The position numbers were made by a program, and so were the translations under genes. 64,000 bases of DNA. Source: Methylobacterium oryzae. GTDB lineage: Bacteria; Pseudomonadota; Alphaproteobacteria; Rhizobiales; Beijerinckiaceae. The notes below the pieces were generated by a model. It worked only from the letters and a program-made list of their open reading frames with translations. It was not told the DNA's origin and did not search any database. The DNA is taken from positions 1,990,501 to 2,054,500 of the forward strand of contig NZ_CP090349.1 in NCBI RefSeq assembly GCF_021398735.1. Direction: 5' to 3'. This document shows positions 26,774-35,749 of this stretch, piece after piece. The stretch's first letter is position 1; each line of letters opens with the position of its first letter.

Positions 26774-27106
26774 TCAGGGCCGCGGCTTGAGCGCGGCGAG
26801 ATAGTCGATGATGGCCTGCCGGTCGGCGGGATCCACGCTCGCCTTGTAGCTGTGGATCATCTTGTCGACGATCCCGCTCCACTGCGCCTTCGACAGAACG
26901 GGCTGCGTGAGGATCATCCCGGCCGAGTGACAGGCGAGGCAGGTGTTGCTGATCGCCTCGGCGCCCGGTTCCGCCGGGAAGACCTGATCGGACGTGGGCC
27001 ATTCGACATGCTGCGACGTGAAGCGCATCGACTCGGGCGCGGCGGCCGCGAAGACGGGGATCAGGGCGAGCGCGGCTAGGCAGCGCGCGGTTGGCGTCAG
27101 GGACAT
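26774..27106 (-). CDS. sorB: Cytochrome c subunit of sulfite dehydrogenase
   Basis: A 110-residue exported c-type cytochrome. Signal peptide 1-22 (ending FAAAA), one heme motif CLACH at 56-60, and Met64 or Met83 as possible axial ligand. GGAGGAG precedes ATG 27106 by four bases, a very strong site. It lies 11 bases after sorA and matches the small SorB partner that takes electrons from the Mo subunit in the periplasm. Confidence 0.88.
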   Translation of the reverse strand: MSLTPTARCLAALALIPVFAAAAPESMRFTSQHVEWPTSDQVFPAEPGAEAISNTCLACHSAGMILTQPVLSKAQWSGIVDKMIHSYKASVDPADRQAIIDYLAALKPRP

Positions 27107-27117
27107 GAAACTCCTCC

Positions 27118-28335
27118 TCAGGCGACCTGGAGCGTCACGGTCTCGACGCCGTTCTGCATGAAGCCCGCGCCGTTCCAGACCGGGTCCATCGGCTGCGCGA
27201 GTCCGTTCGTGTTGGTGCAGCGGACCTTGATGGCGCGAGTGCCGGTCGCGAGGGCCGGCAAGCCGACGTCGAAGCGGCGGAAGCTGTAGCCTCCCGCGTC
27301 GGCCCCGAGCCGCGTCGGTGTCCACGACGCGCCGCCGTCGGTGGAGATCTCCACGGTCCTGACCCCGCAATCGCCCCCGAAGGCGATGCCGCGCACGGCC
27401 ACTGGCGCGCCGGCCGCGACCCGGACGCCGTCCTGCAGGTTCGTCAGGAAGGCGCGCGGCACCATGCGGTCGATCGGCACCGTCTTGAAGCCGGTCTGGC
27501 CGGGCCGGACGTTGGCTCCCGGCACGTCCGGGATGCGGTAGGCGGTCTCCATCCAGTACTGATCGTCGGGCCTGTCCAGAACCTCGATGTCCGACAGCAT
27601 CTTGACCCAGTAGGTCGAGTATCGGCCCGGGACGACCAGGCGCAGCGGGAAGCCGTTCAGCAGCGGCAACTGCGCGCCGTTCATCGCGTAGGCGATCATC
27701 ACCTCGCCGTCGCGGGCATGGTCGAGGGCGAGGGATTTCCGGAAGTGCGGCGCGTCGCTCACGACCGGCTCGTCGAGGCCGGCGAAGCGCACCTGCACGG
27801 CCCCAGCCTTCACGCCCGCACGGTCGAGCACGTCCTTCAGGCGCACGCCGGTCCAGAGGGCGTTCCCCATCGCGCCGTTGGCCCACTGCGCGCCGGGGAC
27901 CCGCGGCACGAACAGGCCCCGCGAATTGCCAGAGCACTGGTTCACCGCCGCGATCTCGAATCGCGGCATGCCGGCGAGCGTGTCGAGGGACAGCGACAGG
28001 GCCGTCTCGACGTGGCCGCGCACTGTCAGACGGAAGGACGATGCGTCGATCGCGGTCGGAATCTCGGCCCAGTGCCAGCGCACGTAGAAGCGGTCGTTGG
28101 GGGTGAACACGCCCTCGTCGAACACCGCGAAGGGTGTCTCCAGCAGCGGCGGCCGGGTGCGCTGCAGGATCATCGCGCCCTTCCCGGGGAAGGCGGTCGT
28201 GACCGCGCGCTGCTCGGGACCGCCGGGCAGGGGGAGTCTGACCGTGCCGGCGGCCCAGGCCGGGGCGGCCGCAGCGAGGCCTCCGAGGCCGAGGCCGGCC
28301 AGCACGGCACGGCGGGGAAGGGCGGATTGGCTCAC
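27118..28335 (-). CDS. sorA: Sulfite:cytochrome c oxidoreductase, molybdenum subunit
   Basis: A 405-residue periplasmic molybdoenzyme of the sulfite oxidase family. A Tat signal is present (PRRAVLAG, residues 7-14, then an Ala-rich core to about 29). The Mo-coordinating cysteine is Cys134 in NQCSGNSRG. The C-terminal Mo-co dimerisation domain has VRTVEISTDGGASWTPT. It oxidises sulfite to sulfate, protecting the cell or supplying electrons from organosulfur compounds. It is followed at once by sorB, as in Starkeya SorAB. Confidence 0.9.
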   Translation of the reverse strand: MSQSALPRRAVLAGLGLGGLAAAAPAWAAGTVRLPLPGGPEQRAVTTAFPGKGAMILQRTRPPLLETPFAVFDEGVFTPNDRFYVRWHWAEIPTAIDASSFRLTVRGHVETALSLSLDTLAGMPRFEIAAVNQCSGNSRGLFVPRVPGAQWANGAMGNALWTGVRLKDVLDRAGVKAGAVQVRFAGLDEPVVSDAPHFRKSLALDHARDGEVMIAYAMNGAQLPLLNGFPLRLVVPGRYSTYWVKMLSDIEVLDRPDDQYWMETAYRIPDVPGANVRPGQTGFKTVPIDRMVPRAFLTNLQDGVRVAAGAPVAVRGIAFGGDCGVRTVEISTDGGASWTPTRLGADAGGYSFRRFDVGLPALATGTRAIKVRCTNTNGLAQPMDPVWNGAGFMQNGVETVTLQVA

Positions 28336-28830
28336 GGCGATGTCTCCTCAACGGCGTGGGGTAACTCGATGACCGTTGCTCTGCGGTTTGCAGATCGCGG
28401 TTGCGCGGTCCGATCTCTCTCCTGACGCTCCTCGAACTGGACCCGGGCATCACGCGATGCCGAGAAGGCGGATCAGGTGGAGGCTGACGGCGGTGGGCGC
28501 GGCGAGCGAGGGTGCAGGTTCAGGGCCCGGTCGACGATCGCGACCTCGACCGCCTCGGGCCGACGGCTCTGGGGCTGACCGCGAGGCGGGAGCCAAGCCT
28601 GGCTACGGAACCGCGGATGCGGCACGCGATCGAAAGAGGGTTGGTCCTGCGCGACACGGCTCGGCTCCGGAACAGGGAGCCACCATCCCTCTCGCCGAGC
28701 GTTCAATCCAACAGAACTTATGGAACGAACTGATCGCGATTCCCGATCGTTCCGGGTGGCGGTGCGGCGAACTCCGAGAACGCGGTCGGCACGACAGCCC
28801 CCGCGTCGGGGCAGCGCTGGCCGCGCGATC
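28336..28830. other. Intergenic region between sorA and the DUF2165 gene
   Basis: 495 bases upstream of sorA and downstream of the DUF2165 gene. No frame looks real. It holds the inverted repeat at 28723-28754 and must contain the sorAB promoter. Confidence 0.4.
28723..28754. repeat. Long imperfect palindrome
   Basis: GGAACGA (28723-28729) pairs with TCGTTCC (28748-28754); inside, GATCGCGATT.. gives further partial symmetry. It lies 77 bases beyond the DUF2165 stop and about 390 bases upstream of sorA, so it could be a terminator stem or an operator. Arm spacing does not fit the GGAAC-N16/17-CGTT stress sigma promoter. Confidence 0.3.
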
Positions 28831-29346
28831 TCAGCCTATGCGGCCCGCCTCCGGATCCTCGGCCTCGGGCAGGGCGACGTAGATCATCACGCCGAGGACC
28901 GTCATGGCGAAGCGGAAGGCGGATTGTTGGCCGTTCCAGACCTTCGACATCCACATGCCGAACCACTCGGCGCCGATGCCCAGGAAGCCCGCCTGCCAGA
29001 CCAGGAAGCCGACGCTCAGGCCGGCGATCGCCCAGGTCTTGGCCCGGTCGAAGTCGCCGCGCGGGGCCCGCAGCCGCGCGAGCATCAGCGCGACGCCGAT
29101 CCAGAGCAGGAGCGCCGTGACAGCCTCCGCGGCGACGATCATCGCGAAGGCGCCGCGCTGCAGTGCCGGATCGGTGATCGCGCGGTCGGCGATGCCCGAA
29201 TCCGGCAGGATCGTGTCCATCGACAGCACGTGCTGCACGAAGGCGAGGTTCACTGCCGGCTCCGTGACGTTGCCGTACACGACCAGCGTGCAAGTCAGGG
29301 CCAGGGCGCCGACGAGGGCGGCCTTCGAGAGGCGGACGGCGAGCAT
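28831..29346 (-). CDS. DUF2165 small integral membrane protein
   Basis: 171 residues with four hydrophobic segments (about 8-27, 65-90, 105-125, 145-160). The C-terminal WMSKVWNGQQSAFRF block is typical of DUF2165. Function unknown. ATG 29346 is preceded by GGAAGG. It is 71 bases downstream of, and on the same strand as, the large periplasmic protein gene, possibly one transcript. Confidence 0.8.
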   Translation of the reverse strand: MLAVRLSKAALVGALALTCTLVVYGNVTEPAVNLAFVQHVLSMDTILPDSGIADRAITDPALQRGAFAMIVAAEAVTALLLWIGVALMLARLRAPRGDFDRAKTWAIAGLSVGFLVWQAGFLGIGAEWFGMWMSKVWNGQQSAFRFAMTVLGVMIYVALPEAEDPEAGRIG

Positions 29347-29417
29347 GGGCGGCCCTTCCAGATATGCGGGCGTCGCCTTCGGAGCCGGGCCATGGCCTCG
29401 GCCGATCGCGGCGCCCC

Positions 29418-31334
29418 TCAGTTCGCCTTCGCCTCGACCTCGAGCCGGTCGAGGACGGCGGCCGGTGAGCGCGCCGCGCCCAGGTCGATGAAGCCGATCC
29501 CCGCCGGCTCCTTGGACTTGGCGTGCACCACGAGCTTGCCGGGTTTCATCACGAACTGGCCCATGGCGGCGCCGATCCCCTTGGCGGCCGCGCTGTTGCC
29601 CAGGATGATCGGCACGCCGAGCAGGCTGGCGGTGACGTATTCCTTGCGCAACTCGTCCGGCTTGAGGCTGAGATCCTTCGACTGCGCGGCCAGGAAGCGC
29701 TCGAACAGGCCGGCATTCTCGACCGTCAGGTTCAGGGTCTTGGCGCTGCCCGAGAACATCACCATGGTCGCCGCCGGCAGGGTGCCGGAGAACAGTTCGG
29801 GCCCGATGCCTCCGAGCGTGCCGGACAGGCGGACGGTGCCGATGTGCCGCCCGGAGATCGTGACCTCGCGCAGGGCGAGGTCGCGGGCCTTCTCGTCCAG
29901 GCTCGCGTCGGCCACGAGGTCGAGGTCGAGGTCTCGGTAGCCGTAGGCCGGCAGCAGGCCGAGGAGCGGCGCGCCCGCGAGCAGGTCGGCGGGCAGGCTC
30001 AGGCCGGTGAGGCTGATGCGGGTCGCGCTGGGCACGCCATCGGTCAGCGGGCCGAAGGCCAGGGCCGCCTCGCGCAGCGCGACGCGGGGGGACGTCCGCG
30101 GCGACACCGTGACCGCCAGGGGATCCGCGGTCCTGTCGGCCGGCCTGGGCTCGGGTGTCCGCGCCGACCGGCCCGGCTCGGGCAGGGCGCCACGGGCCGG
30201 GGGCCGGACGTCGCGGGGAGGCGCCCGCTCGACCTCCGCCTCGGGCGGCAGGTCGATCGACAGGTCGGTGAGGGTGAGCGTGCCGAGCTTCGGCGTCAGG
30301 CGACGCATCTCGACGTCGGAGAAGCCGGCGCCGCCCGTCGGCTCGGCGGCGATGCCCTGGAGGGTCGCGACGGTCGGCGCCAGGGAGGTCCCCAGCGCGG
30401 CCACGCGGCCGACATGGATCCGCAGCGCGCCGCGGGTCATCGACAGGTTGTCCAGGGTGGTGCCGCCCTCGGAGCCCGAGGAGGTGTAGGCGGCCCGGCC
30501 GATCTCGAACAGCACCGGCCCCTTCGGATCGGTGTCGCTGACGCTCAGGCCCTGCATCTCCAGGCTGCCGACCGAGGTGGCGTCGATGAGATCGGCGGCG
30601 GCGGCGGCCAGCGGTCGGCGGTCGCTGGCGCCGTCGAAGCCGTTCGCCACGATGGCGAAGGCACCGCTCCAGCCGTCCGGGACCTGCCGGCCGCCGAGGT
30701 CGCGGCCGTCGAGGCGGGCGATCTTCACGGTGGTGCCGCGCGCGTCCGAGTAGGTGACGTCCGAGACCTGGATGGTGCCGTAGACGCGCTGGACCGGTCC
30801 CTTGCCGTCGCCGGGCACCGTGTAGAGCCGGCTGAGCGCGGCGAGATCCAGGTCCGTGGCGCGCACCTGACCGTAGGTCCCGGACCCGCGGTTCGGCCCC
30901 GCGACGGAGCTGACCGTCGCGCCGGCCGCCGTCAGCTCGCCGACGCGGCCGGCCCGGATGTCGCGGGCGACCACGTCGCGGTAGGTGACGGTCTGCCGGT
31001 TCTCGCCGGGACCCGCGTTCTCGGAGACGAGGACCGGGACGGTCAGGCTGCCGGCGTCGAGCCGGGCGAGGCGCTGCTCCCAGGGCACGTTGGAATCCGG
31101 GCGCAGGATCGCCGCGAGATCCTCCTTGGAGAGGCGGGTGCCGCTGGCCGTCAGCTTCGGAGCCTTCAGCAGCGTGCCGCCCAGCGGGATCACCACGTCG
31201 TTGACCGTCACGTCCTGGACGGCGGCGGCGCCCTCCTGCGCGGCGAGCGGCGCGGGCGCGAGGCCGAGAAGGGCCAGCGTGGCGGCCGTCGCCCAGGCCG
31301 ACCGGAGGCGGAGACGGGCCTTCGGGTGGTTCAT
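29418..31334 (-). CDS. Large exported protein of unknown function
   Basis: 638 residues starting at ATG 31334, which places a Sec signal (MNHPKARLRLRSAWATA then a Leu/Ala core, cleavage near AAQ) at the N-terminus; the frame runs open to 31454 without signal-like sequence. The mature part alternates beta-type stretches with conserved-looking LSMTRGALRIHVGRV and SLSLPADLLAG patterns and has a Pro/Arg-rich linker near 375-410. It recalls AsmA-like or DUF-type periplasmic repeat proteins, but I cannot assign it. No membrane anchor besides the signal. Confidence 0.75.
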   Translation of the reverse strand: MNHPKARLRLRSAWATAATLALLGLAPAPLAAQEGAAAVQDVTVNDVVIPLGGTLLKAPKLTASGTRLSKEDLAAILRPDSNVPWEQRLARLDAGSLTVPVLVSENAGPGENRQTVTYRDVVARDIRAGRVGELTAAGATVSSVAGPNRGSGTYGQVRATDLDLAALSRLYTVPGDGKGPVQRVYGTIQVSDVTYSDARGTTVKIARLDGRDLGGRQVPDGWSGAFAIVANGFDGASDRRPLAAAAADLIDATSVGSLEMQGLSVSDTDPKGPVLFEIGRAAYTSSGSEGGTTLDNLSMTRGALRIHVGRVAALGTSLAPTVATLQGIAAEPTGGAGFSDVEMRRLTPKLGTLTLTDLSIDLPPEAEVERAPPRDVRPPARGALPEPGRSARTPEPRPADRTADPLAVTVSPRTSPRVALREAALAFGPLTDGVPSATRISLTGLSLPADLLAGAPLLGLLPAYGYRDLDLDLVADASLDEKARDLALREVTISGRHIGTVRLSGTLGGIGPELFSGTLPAATMVMFSGSAKTLNLTVENAGLFERFLAAQSKDLSLKPDELRKEYVTASLLGVPIILGNSAAAKGIGAAMGQFVMKPGKLVVHAKSKEPAGIGFIDLGAARSPAAVLDRLEVEAKAN

Positions 31335-31479
31335 GGCAGCGTCCGGACCAGGGCTCTCGCGGGGATGCCCTAGCCGTGCCGTGTTTTGCCGGGCGAGGCA
31401 ATCGCGCGCGCCGGCCCGGGCGATCGAGCCTGGAAAGGTGTCGTACGGACGCAACGGCGCGTCGGCGCCGGGGCGGGGG

Positions 31480-31806
31480 CTACAACGAGAAGGAGGTCCC
31501 GCAGCCGCAGGAGGCGGTGGCGAGCGGGTTCTCGATCTTGAAAGACTGCCCGATCAGATCGTTCACGAAATCGATGGTCGAGCCGCTCATGTACTCGAGC
31601 GAGACCGGATCGACGATCACGGTGGCGCCGTCGCGCTCGATCGCGACGTCCTGCGCCTCGCGGGCGCGGGTGATGTCGAAAGCGTAGGAGAAGCCCGAGC
31701 AGCCGCCACCGTTGACGCTGATCCGCAGCGACGAGCCCGCCGGCTCCGCCACCATGATCTCGTTGATGCGCTTGGCCGCGCGGGCGGTCAGGGTGATCTC
31801 AGCCAT
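31480..31806 (-). CDS. erpA: A-type iron-sulfur carrier (ErpA/IscA/HesB family)
   Basis: 108 residues starting at ATG 31806 (MAEITLTARAAKRI). The three conserved cysteines are present: Cys36 in NGGGCSGFSY, and Cys100 and Cys102 in SCGCGTSF. It delivers 4Fe-4S or 2Fe-2S clusters to apoproteins in the cytoplasm. It is divergent from dgt, a neighbour pair common in alphaproteobacteria. ErpA versus IscA cannot be separated with certainty by eye. Confidence 0.9.
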   Translation of the reverse strand: MAEITLTARAAKRINEIMVAEPAGSSLRISVNGGGCSGFSYAFDITRAREAQDVAIERDGATVIVDPVSLEYMSGSTIDFVNDLIGQSFKIENPLATASCGCGTSFSL

Positions 31807-31938
31807 CGGTCTCTGGCCACGCATTCGTTCGGTGGACGGCGCGCCCGGCCCGTTGCCGAGGGCGCCTCGACCCACAAGATATGAGCCGCAAGCCCGCGCC
31901 GCAACGCGCCGGGCGGGGAGCCGTCATGAGCAGGGTGC

Positions 31939-33207
31939 GTGAGTTACAGAGCGGATGCCGTGCGACCGAACGGTGAGCGCTGGCGCGCGCCCTACGCCAC
32001 CGACCCGGCCCGCACCCGGGGCCGCCTGATCCCGGAGGCCGGCTCGCCGACCCGCAGCAACTTCCAGCGCGACCGGGACCGGATCATCCACTCGACGGCG
32101 TTCCGGCGCCTGAAGCACAAGACGCAGGTCTTCGTGCATCACGAGGGCGACCACTACCGCACCCGCCTGACCCACACGCTGGAGGTGAGCCAGATCGGCC
32201 GGGCGCTCGCACGCGCCCTCGGGCTCGACGAGGACCTCGCGGAAGCTCTGGCCCTCAGCCACGACCTCGGCCACACCTGCTTCGGCCATACCGGCGAGGA
32301 CGCCCTCGACACCTGCATGGCGCGCCACGGCGGCTTCGACCACAACGCCCAGGCGCTGCGGATCGTCACCCGGCTGGAGCGGCGCTACGCCGGCTTCGAC
32401 GGGCTGAACCTCGCCTGGGAGACGCTGGAGGGCCTCGTCAAGCACAACGGTCCGCTGCTCACCGCGGACGGCCACCCGACGCCCCGCTACGCCGCCCGCG
32501 GCATCCCGGCGGCGATCCTGGAATACGACGCGCTGAATCCCCTCGACCTGTGGAGCCAGGCCGGCCCCGAGGCCCAGGCCGCCTCGCTGGCGGACGACAT
32601 CGCCTACGCCGCCCACGACCTCGACGACGGGCTGCGCGCCGGCCTGTTCGAGATCCCGGAGCTGCGGGCGGTCCCGTTCCTGGCCGGGCTGCTCGACGAG
32701 ATCGACCGGCTGCATCCGGGCCTGGAGCCGTCGCGGATGATCCACGAGCTCGCCCGCCGGGTGATCACCCGCTTCGTCGAGGACGTCATCCGCGAGGGCG
32801 GCCGCCGCATCGCCGCCCTGGATCCGCAGCGCGTCGAGGACATCCGCGACGCGGATCAGCCGGTCATCGTGTTCTCGCCGGAGATCGCGGCGGCTGACGC
32901 CGAGATCATGCGCTTCCTGTGGGAGCGGATGTATCGGCATCCCGGCGTGGTGGCCGTGCGGAAGAAGGCCGACGCCATCGTCAACGACCTGTTCGCCGCG
33001 TTCACCGCGGCGCCGGCCCGGATGCCGGAGGAGTGGAGCGCCGGTCTCGACGGTGCCACCGAGGCCCGGGTCGCCCGCCGTGTTGCCGACTACATCGCCG
33101 GCATGACCGACACTTACGCGGTCCTGGCGCACCGCAAGCTCTACGCGACGACGCCGGACCTGCACTGGGAGTTGCCCAGCCGGGGCCTGCCCCTCGCCGA
33201 GCCCTGA
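31939..33207 (+). CDS. dgt: Deoxyguanosinetriphosphate triphosphohydrolase-like protein
   Basis: A 422-residue HD-domain dNTPase, starting at GTG 31939. It hydrolyses dNTPs to nucleoside and triphosphate, helping set dNTP pools. Seen: [32 protein letters not shown] near 56-86 (cited by ends), HD at 108-109 in [15 protein letters not shown], and a later Asp in [18 protein letters not shown]. Length and order match the shorter alphaproteobacterial Dgt type 2 family. Confidence 0.92.
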   Translation: MSYRADAVRPNGERWRAPYATDPARTRGRLIPEAGSPTRSNFQRDRDRIIHSTAFRRLKHKTQVFVHHEGDHYRTRLTHTLEVSQIGRALARALGLDEDLAEALALSHDLGHTCFGHTGEDALDTCMARHGGFDHNAQALRIVTRLERRYAGFDGLNLAWETLEGLVKHNGPLLTADGHPTPRYAARGIPAAILEYDALNPLDLWSQAGPEAQAASLADDIAYAAHDLDDGLRAGLFEIPELRAVPFLAGLLDEIDRLHPGLEPSRMIHELARRVITRFVEDVIREGGRRIAALDPQRVEDIRDADQPVIVFSPEIAAADAEIMRFLWERMYRHPGVVAVRKKADAIVNDLFAAFTAAPARMPEEWSAGLDGATEARVARRVADYIAGMTDTYAVLAHRKLYATTPDLHWELPSRGLPLAEP

Positions 33208-33232
33208 GGGCCCGGCGCGGGGCCGGCGCGTG

Positions 33233-33670
33233 TCAGCAGCCGCAGCCGCAGGTGAAGCTGCCGTAGCACCCGCCGTAGCCGTAGCCACCGTAGGCGGCGG
33301 GATAGCCGTAACCGTAGCCGTAACCGCCGTAGGCGGCCGGGTAGCCGTAACCGTAGCCGCCATAACCGTAGCCGCCGTAGACGCTGCCGGCGGCGAGCCC
33401 GAGCCCGAGGCCGATCCCCGCGCCGGCCAGCCCGTAGCCGAGGGCCCGACCGTAGCCGCCGCGGTAGCCGTAACCGTAGCCGCGCCCGTAGAAGCCGCGG
33501 GCCGCGTAGCCACCGCGGTAGCCGTAGCCGCCGCGGTAACCGCCCCGGAATCCGCCACCATGGAATCCGCCACCATGGAATCCGCCGCCGCGGAACCCGC
33601 CCGCCTCGGCACTCGGCGTGGCCAGGATGAGCGCGCAGAGCGCCGTGCCCGCAATCGTCAAGGTCTTCAT
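33233..33670 (-). CDS. Gly/Tyr-rich secreted protein with cysteine tail
   Basis: 145 residues from ATG 33670, with GGAG seven bases upstream. A Sec signal covers 1-23 (cut after AEA). Then come repeats: GGGFHGGGFHGGGF, RGGYGYRGGY, a Gly/Ala/Leu stretch resembling a glycine-zipper membrane segment (about 80-98), and tandem GYGYPAAYGGYGYG units encoded by two near-identical 30-base DNA copies 39 bases apart (33291-33320 and 33330-33359). The last residues CYGSFTCGCGC hold five of its cysteines after the signal. Function unknown; possibly a surface or metal-binding protein. Confidence 0.75.
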   Translation of the reverse strand: MKTLTIAGTALCALILATPSAEAGGFRGGGFHGGGFHGGGFRGGYRGGYGYRGGYAARGFYGRGYGYGYRGGYGRALGYGLAGAGIGLGLGLAAGSVYGGYGYGGYGYGYPAAYGGYGYGYGYPAAYGGYGYGGCYGSFTCGCGC

Positions 33671-33949
33671 CAGTAACTCCGCGATCGGCCTACTCACGAT
33701 CGCCAACGATGACACCGTGTCGTCTCGTTCGAGACAAGACGGACACTGGGCGATCCGTATTCGTCGCGCGGGATAACCCGTCGGCGACGCGCACGTGGTT
33801 ACCGGAGCGATGCCGCGACCGCGGATTCCGCGCGGTCGGTGCGCGGCCCGGCGCCGTGACACCCTCCCGCCCCCTTGCTAGACCGCCGGGGCGGGCGCAG
33901 GCCGGACGGGCCGGGCGACGAGACCCCCGCGCGAGCGAGATCGAGACCC

Positions 33950-35701
33950 ATGAACATCTTCGCCCTGTTCGAGGCGCGCGTGCGCGAGGCCGTGGAGGCG
34001 CTGACCCGCGCCGGCCACCTGCCCGAGGGCCTCGACCTGGGCCGCGTGGTCGTCGAGCCGCCCCGCGACGCGTCGCACGGCGATCTCGCCACGAATGCCG
34101 CCCTGGTGCTCGCCAAGGAGGCGCGGACCAACCCGAAGGCGCTCGGCGAGGCCCTGGCGGAGGAACTCCGCGCGGACCCGCGGATCGTCGAGGCGAGCGT
34201 CGCCGGGCCGGGCTTCATCAACCTGCGGCTCGACCCCGCGATCTTCCACGCGGTCGTGCGCGACGCGCTGACGGCGCCGGAGGCGTTCGGCCGCTCGCGG
34301 CTGCCCGGCGGCCCGATCAACGTCGAGTACGTGTCGGCGAACCCGACGGGGCCGATGCATGTCGGTCACGGCCGCGGCGCGGTGTTCGGCGACGCCCTGT
34401 GCAACCTGCTCGTCGCCGCCGGCCGGCAGGTGACGCGGGAATACTACATCAACGACGCCGGCGTTCAGGTCGACGTGCTGGCCCGCTCGGCCTTCCAGCG
34501 CTACCGCGAGGCCCTGGGCGAGCCCTTCGCGATCGCCGAGGGCCTCTACCCGGGCGACTACCTGAAGCCCGTGGGCGCCGCGCTGGCCGAGACCCACGGC
34601 CGCGCGCTCCTCGACAAGCCGGAGGCGGAGTGGCTGCCCGCGGTGCGCGAGACCGCGCTCGGCATGATGATGGATATGATCCGGGCCGACCTGGCGGCGA
34701 TCGGCATCCGCCACGACGTGTTCTTCTCCGAGCGCACGCTCCAGGAGAGCGGGGCCGTGAAGTCCCTGCTCGCGGAACTGCGCGCCAAGGGCCTCGTCTA
34801 CGAGGGCCGCCTGCCGCCGCCCAAGGGTCAGCTGCCGGAGGATTGGGAGGACCGCGAGCAGACGCTGTTCCGCACCCGGGAATTCGGCGACGACAGCGAC
34901 CGCCCGCTGCTGAAGTCGGACGGCTCGTACACGTACTTCGCCTCCGACATCGCCTACCACCGGGCCAAGTACCTCGCCGGCGCGACCGAGCTGATCGACG
35001 TCCTGGGGGCCGATCACGGTGGCTACGTGAAGCGCATGCAGGCTGCCGTGAAGGCGGTCAGCGACGGCAAGGCCACGCTCGACGTCAAGCTCTGCCAGCT
35101 CGTGCGGCTGTTGCGCGCAGGCGCGCCGGTGAAGATGTCCAAGCGGGCCGGCGAGTTCGTGACCCTGCGCGACGTGATCGACGAGGTGGGCCGCGACGCG
35201 ATCCGGTTCATGATGCTCTACCGGAAGAACGACGCGACTCTGGATTTCGACCTCGCCAAGGTCGTGGAGCAAACGAAGGACAACCCGGTCTTCTACGTCC
35301 AGTACGCCCATGCCCGCGTCCGCTCGGTGCAGCGGCAAGCGCGCGAGGCCTTCCCGGACGCCGACCTCTCGGCCGCGGCGCTGGCCCGCGAGGCGGATTT
35401 CTCCGTGCTGAGCGACCCGGGCGAGATCGAGATGATGCGCCTCATCGCGCAGTACCCGCGGGTCCTCGAATCCGCGGCGCTGGCGCACGAGCCGCACAGA
35501 ATCGCCTTCCACCTCTATGAACTGGCCTCCGCGCTGCATAGTTTCTGGAACAAGGGCAAAGACTTGCCGCAATTACGGTTTGTTAATGCAACCGACCGAA
35601 AGTCGACGTGGGCCCGGCTGGCGCTCGTCGAAGCTCTGCGGAGCACGCTGGCGGCCGGCCTTGCGATTCTCGGTGTGACCGCGCCGGACGAGATGCGATA
35701 G
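33950..35701 (+). CDS. argS: Arginyl-tRNA synthetase
   Basis: A 583-residue class I synthetase. Start at ATG 33950 ([11 protein letters not shown]). The N-terminal Add-1 domain is followed by the HIGH-type motif HVGH at 137-140 ([18 protein letters not shown]), the catalytic insertion, and the KMSKR loop in [15 protein letters not shown]. The C-terminal DALR anticodon-binding domain ends the protein. It sits in the conserved order dgt-argS-SPOR-nagZ-tat seen in alphaproteobacteria. Confidence 0.97.
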   Translation: MNIFALFEARVREAVEALTRAGHLPEGLDLGRVVVEPPRDASHGDLATNAALVLAKEARTNPKALGEALAEELRADPRIVEASVAGPGFINLRLDPAIFHAVVRDALTAPEAFGRSRLPGGPINVEYVSANPTGPMHVGHGRGAVFGDALCNLLVAAGRQVTREYYINDAGVQVDVLARSAFQRYREALGEPFAIAEGLYPGDYLKPVGAALAETHGRALLDKPEAEWLPAVRETALGMMMDMIRADLAAIGIRHDVFFSERTLQESGAVKSLLAELRAKGLVYEGRLPPPKGQLPEDWEDREQTLFRTREFGDDSDRPLLKSDGSYTYFASDIAYHRAKYLAGATELIDVLGADHGGYVKRMQAAVKAVSDGKATLDVKLCQLVRLLRAGAPVKMSKRAGEFVTLRDVIDEVGRDAIRFMMLYRKNDATLDFDLAKVVEQTKDNPVFYVQYAHARVRSVQRQAREAFPDADLSAAALAREADFSVLSDPGEIEMMRLIAQYPRVLESAALAHEPHRIAFHLYELASALHSFWNKGKDLPQLRFVNATDRKSTWARLALVEALRSTLAAGLAILGVTAPDEMR

Positions 35702-35749
35702 GCCCGGGTGCATCGGGCCGGTCTTCGGCGTTGATGTGAGGATGCTGCC

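Noticed and set aside
28723..28754. General stress (EcfG-type) promoter GGAAC...CGTT
   Set aside because: The spacing is 21 bases instead of 16-17 on both strands.
28376..28882. 168-codon frame upstream of sorA
   Set aside because: Low-complexity Arg/Gly/Pro composition and overlap with the DUF2165 gene end; no start signal.
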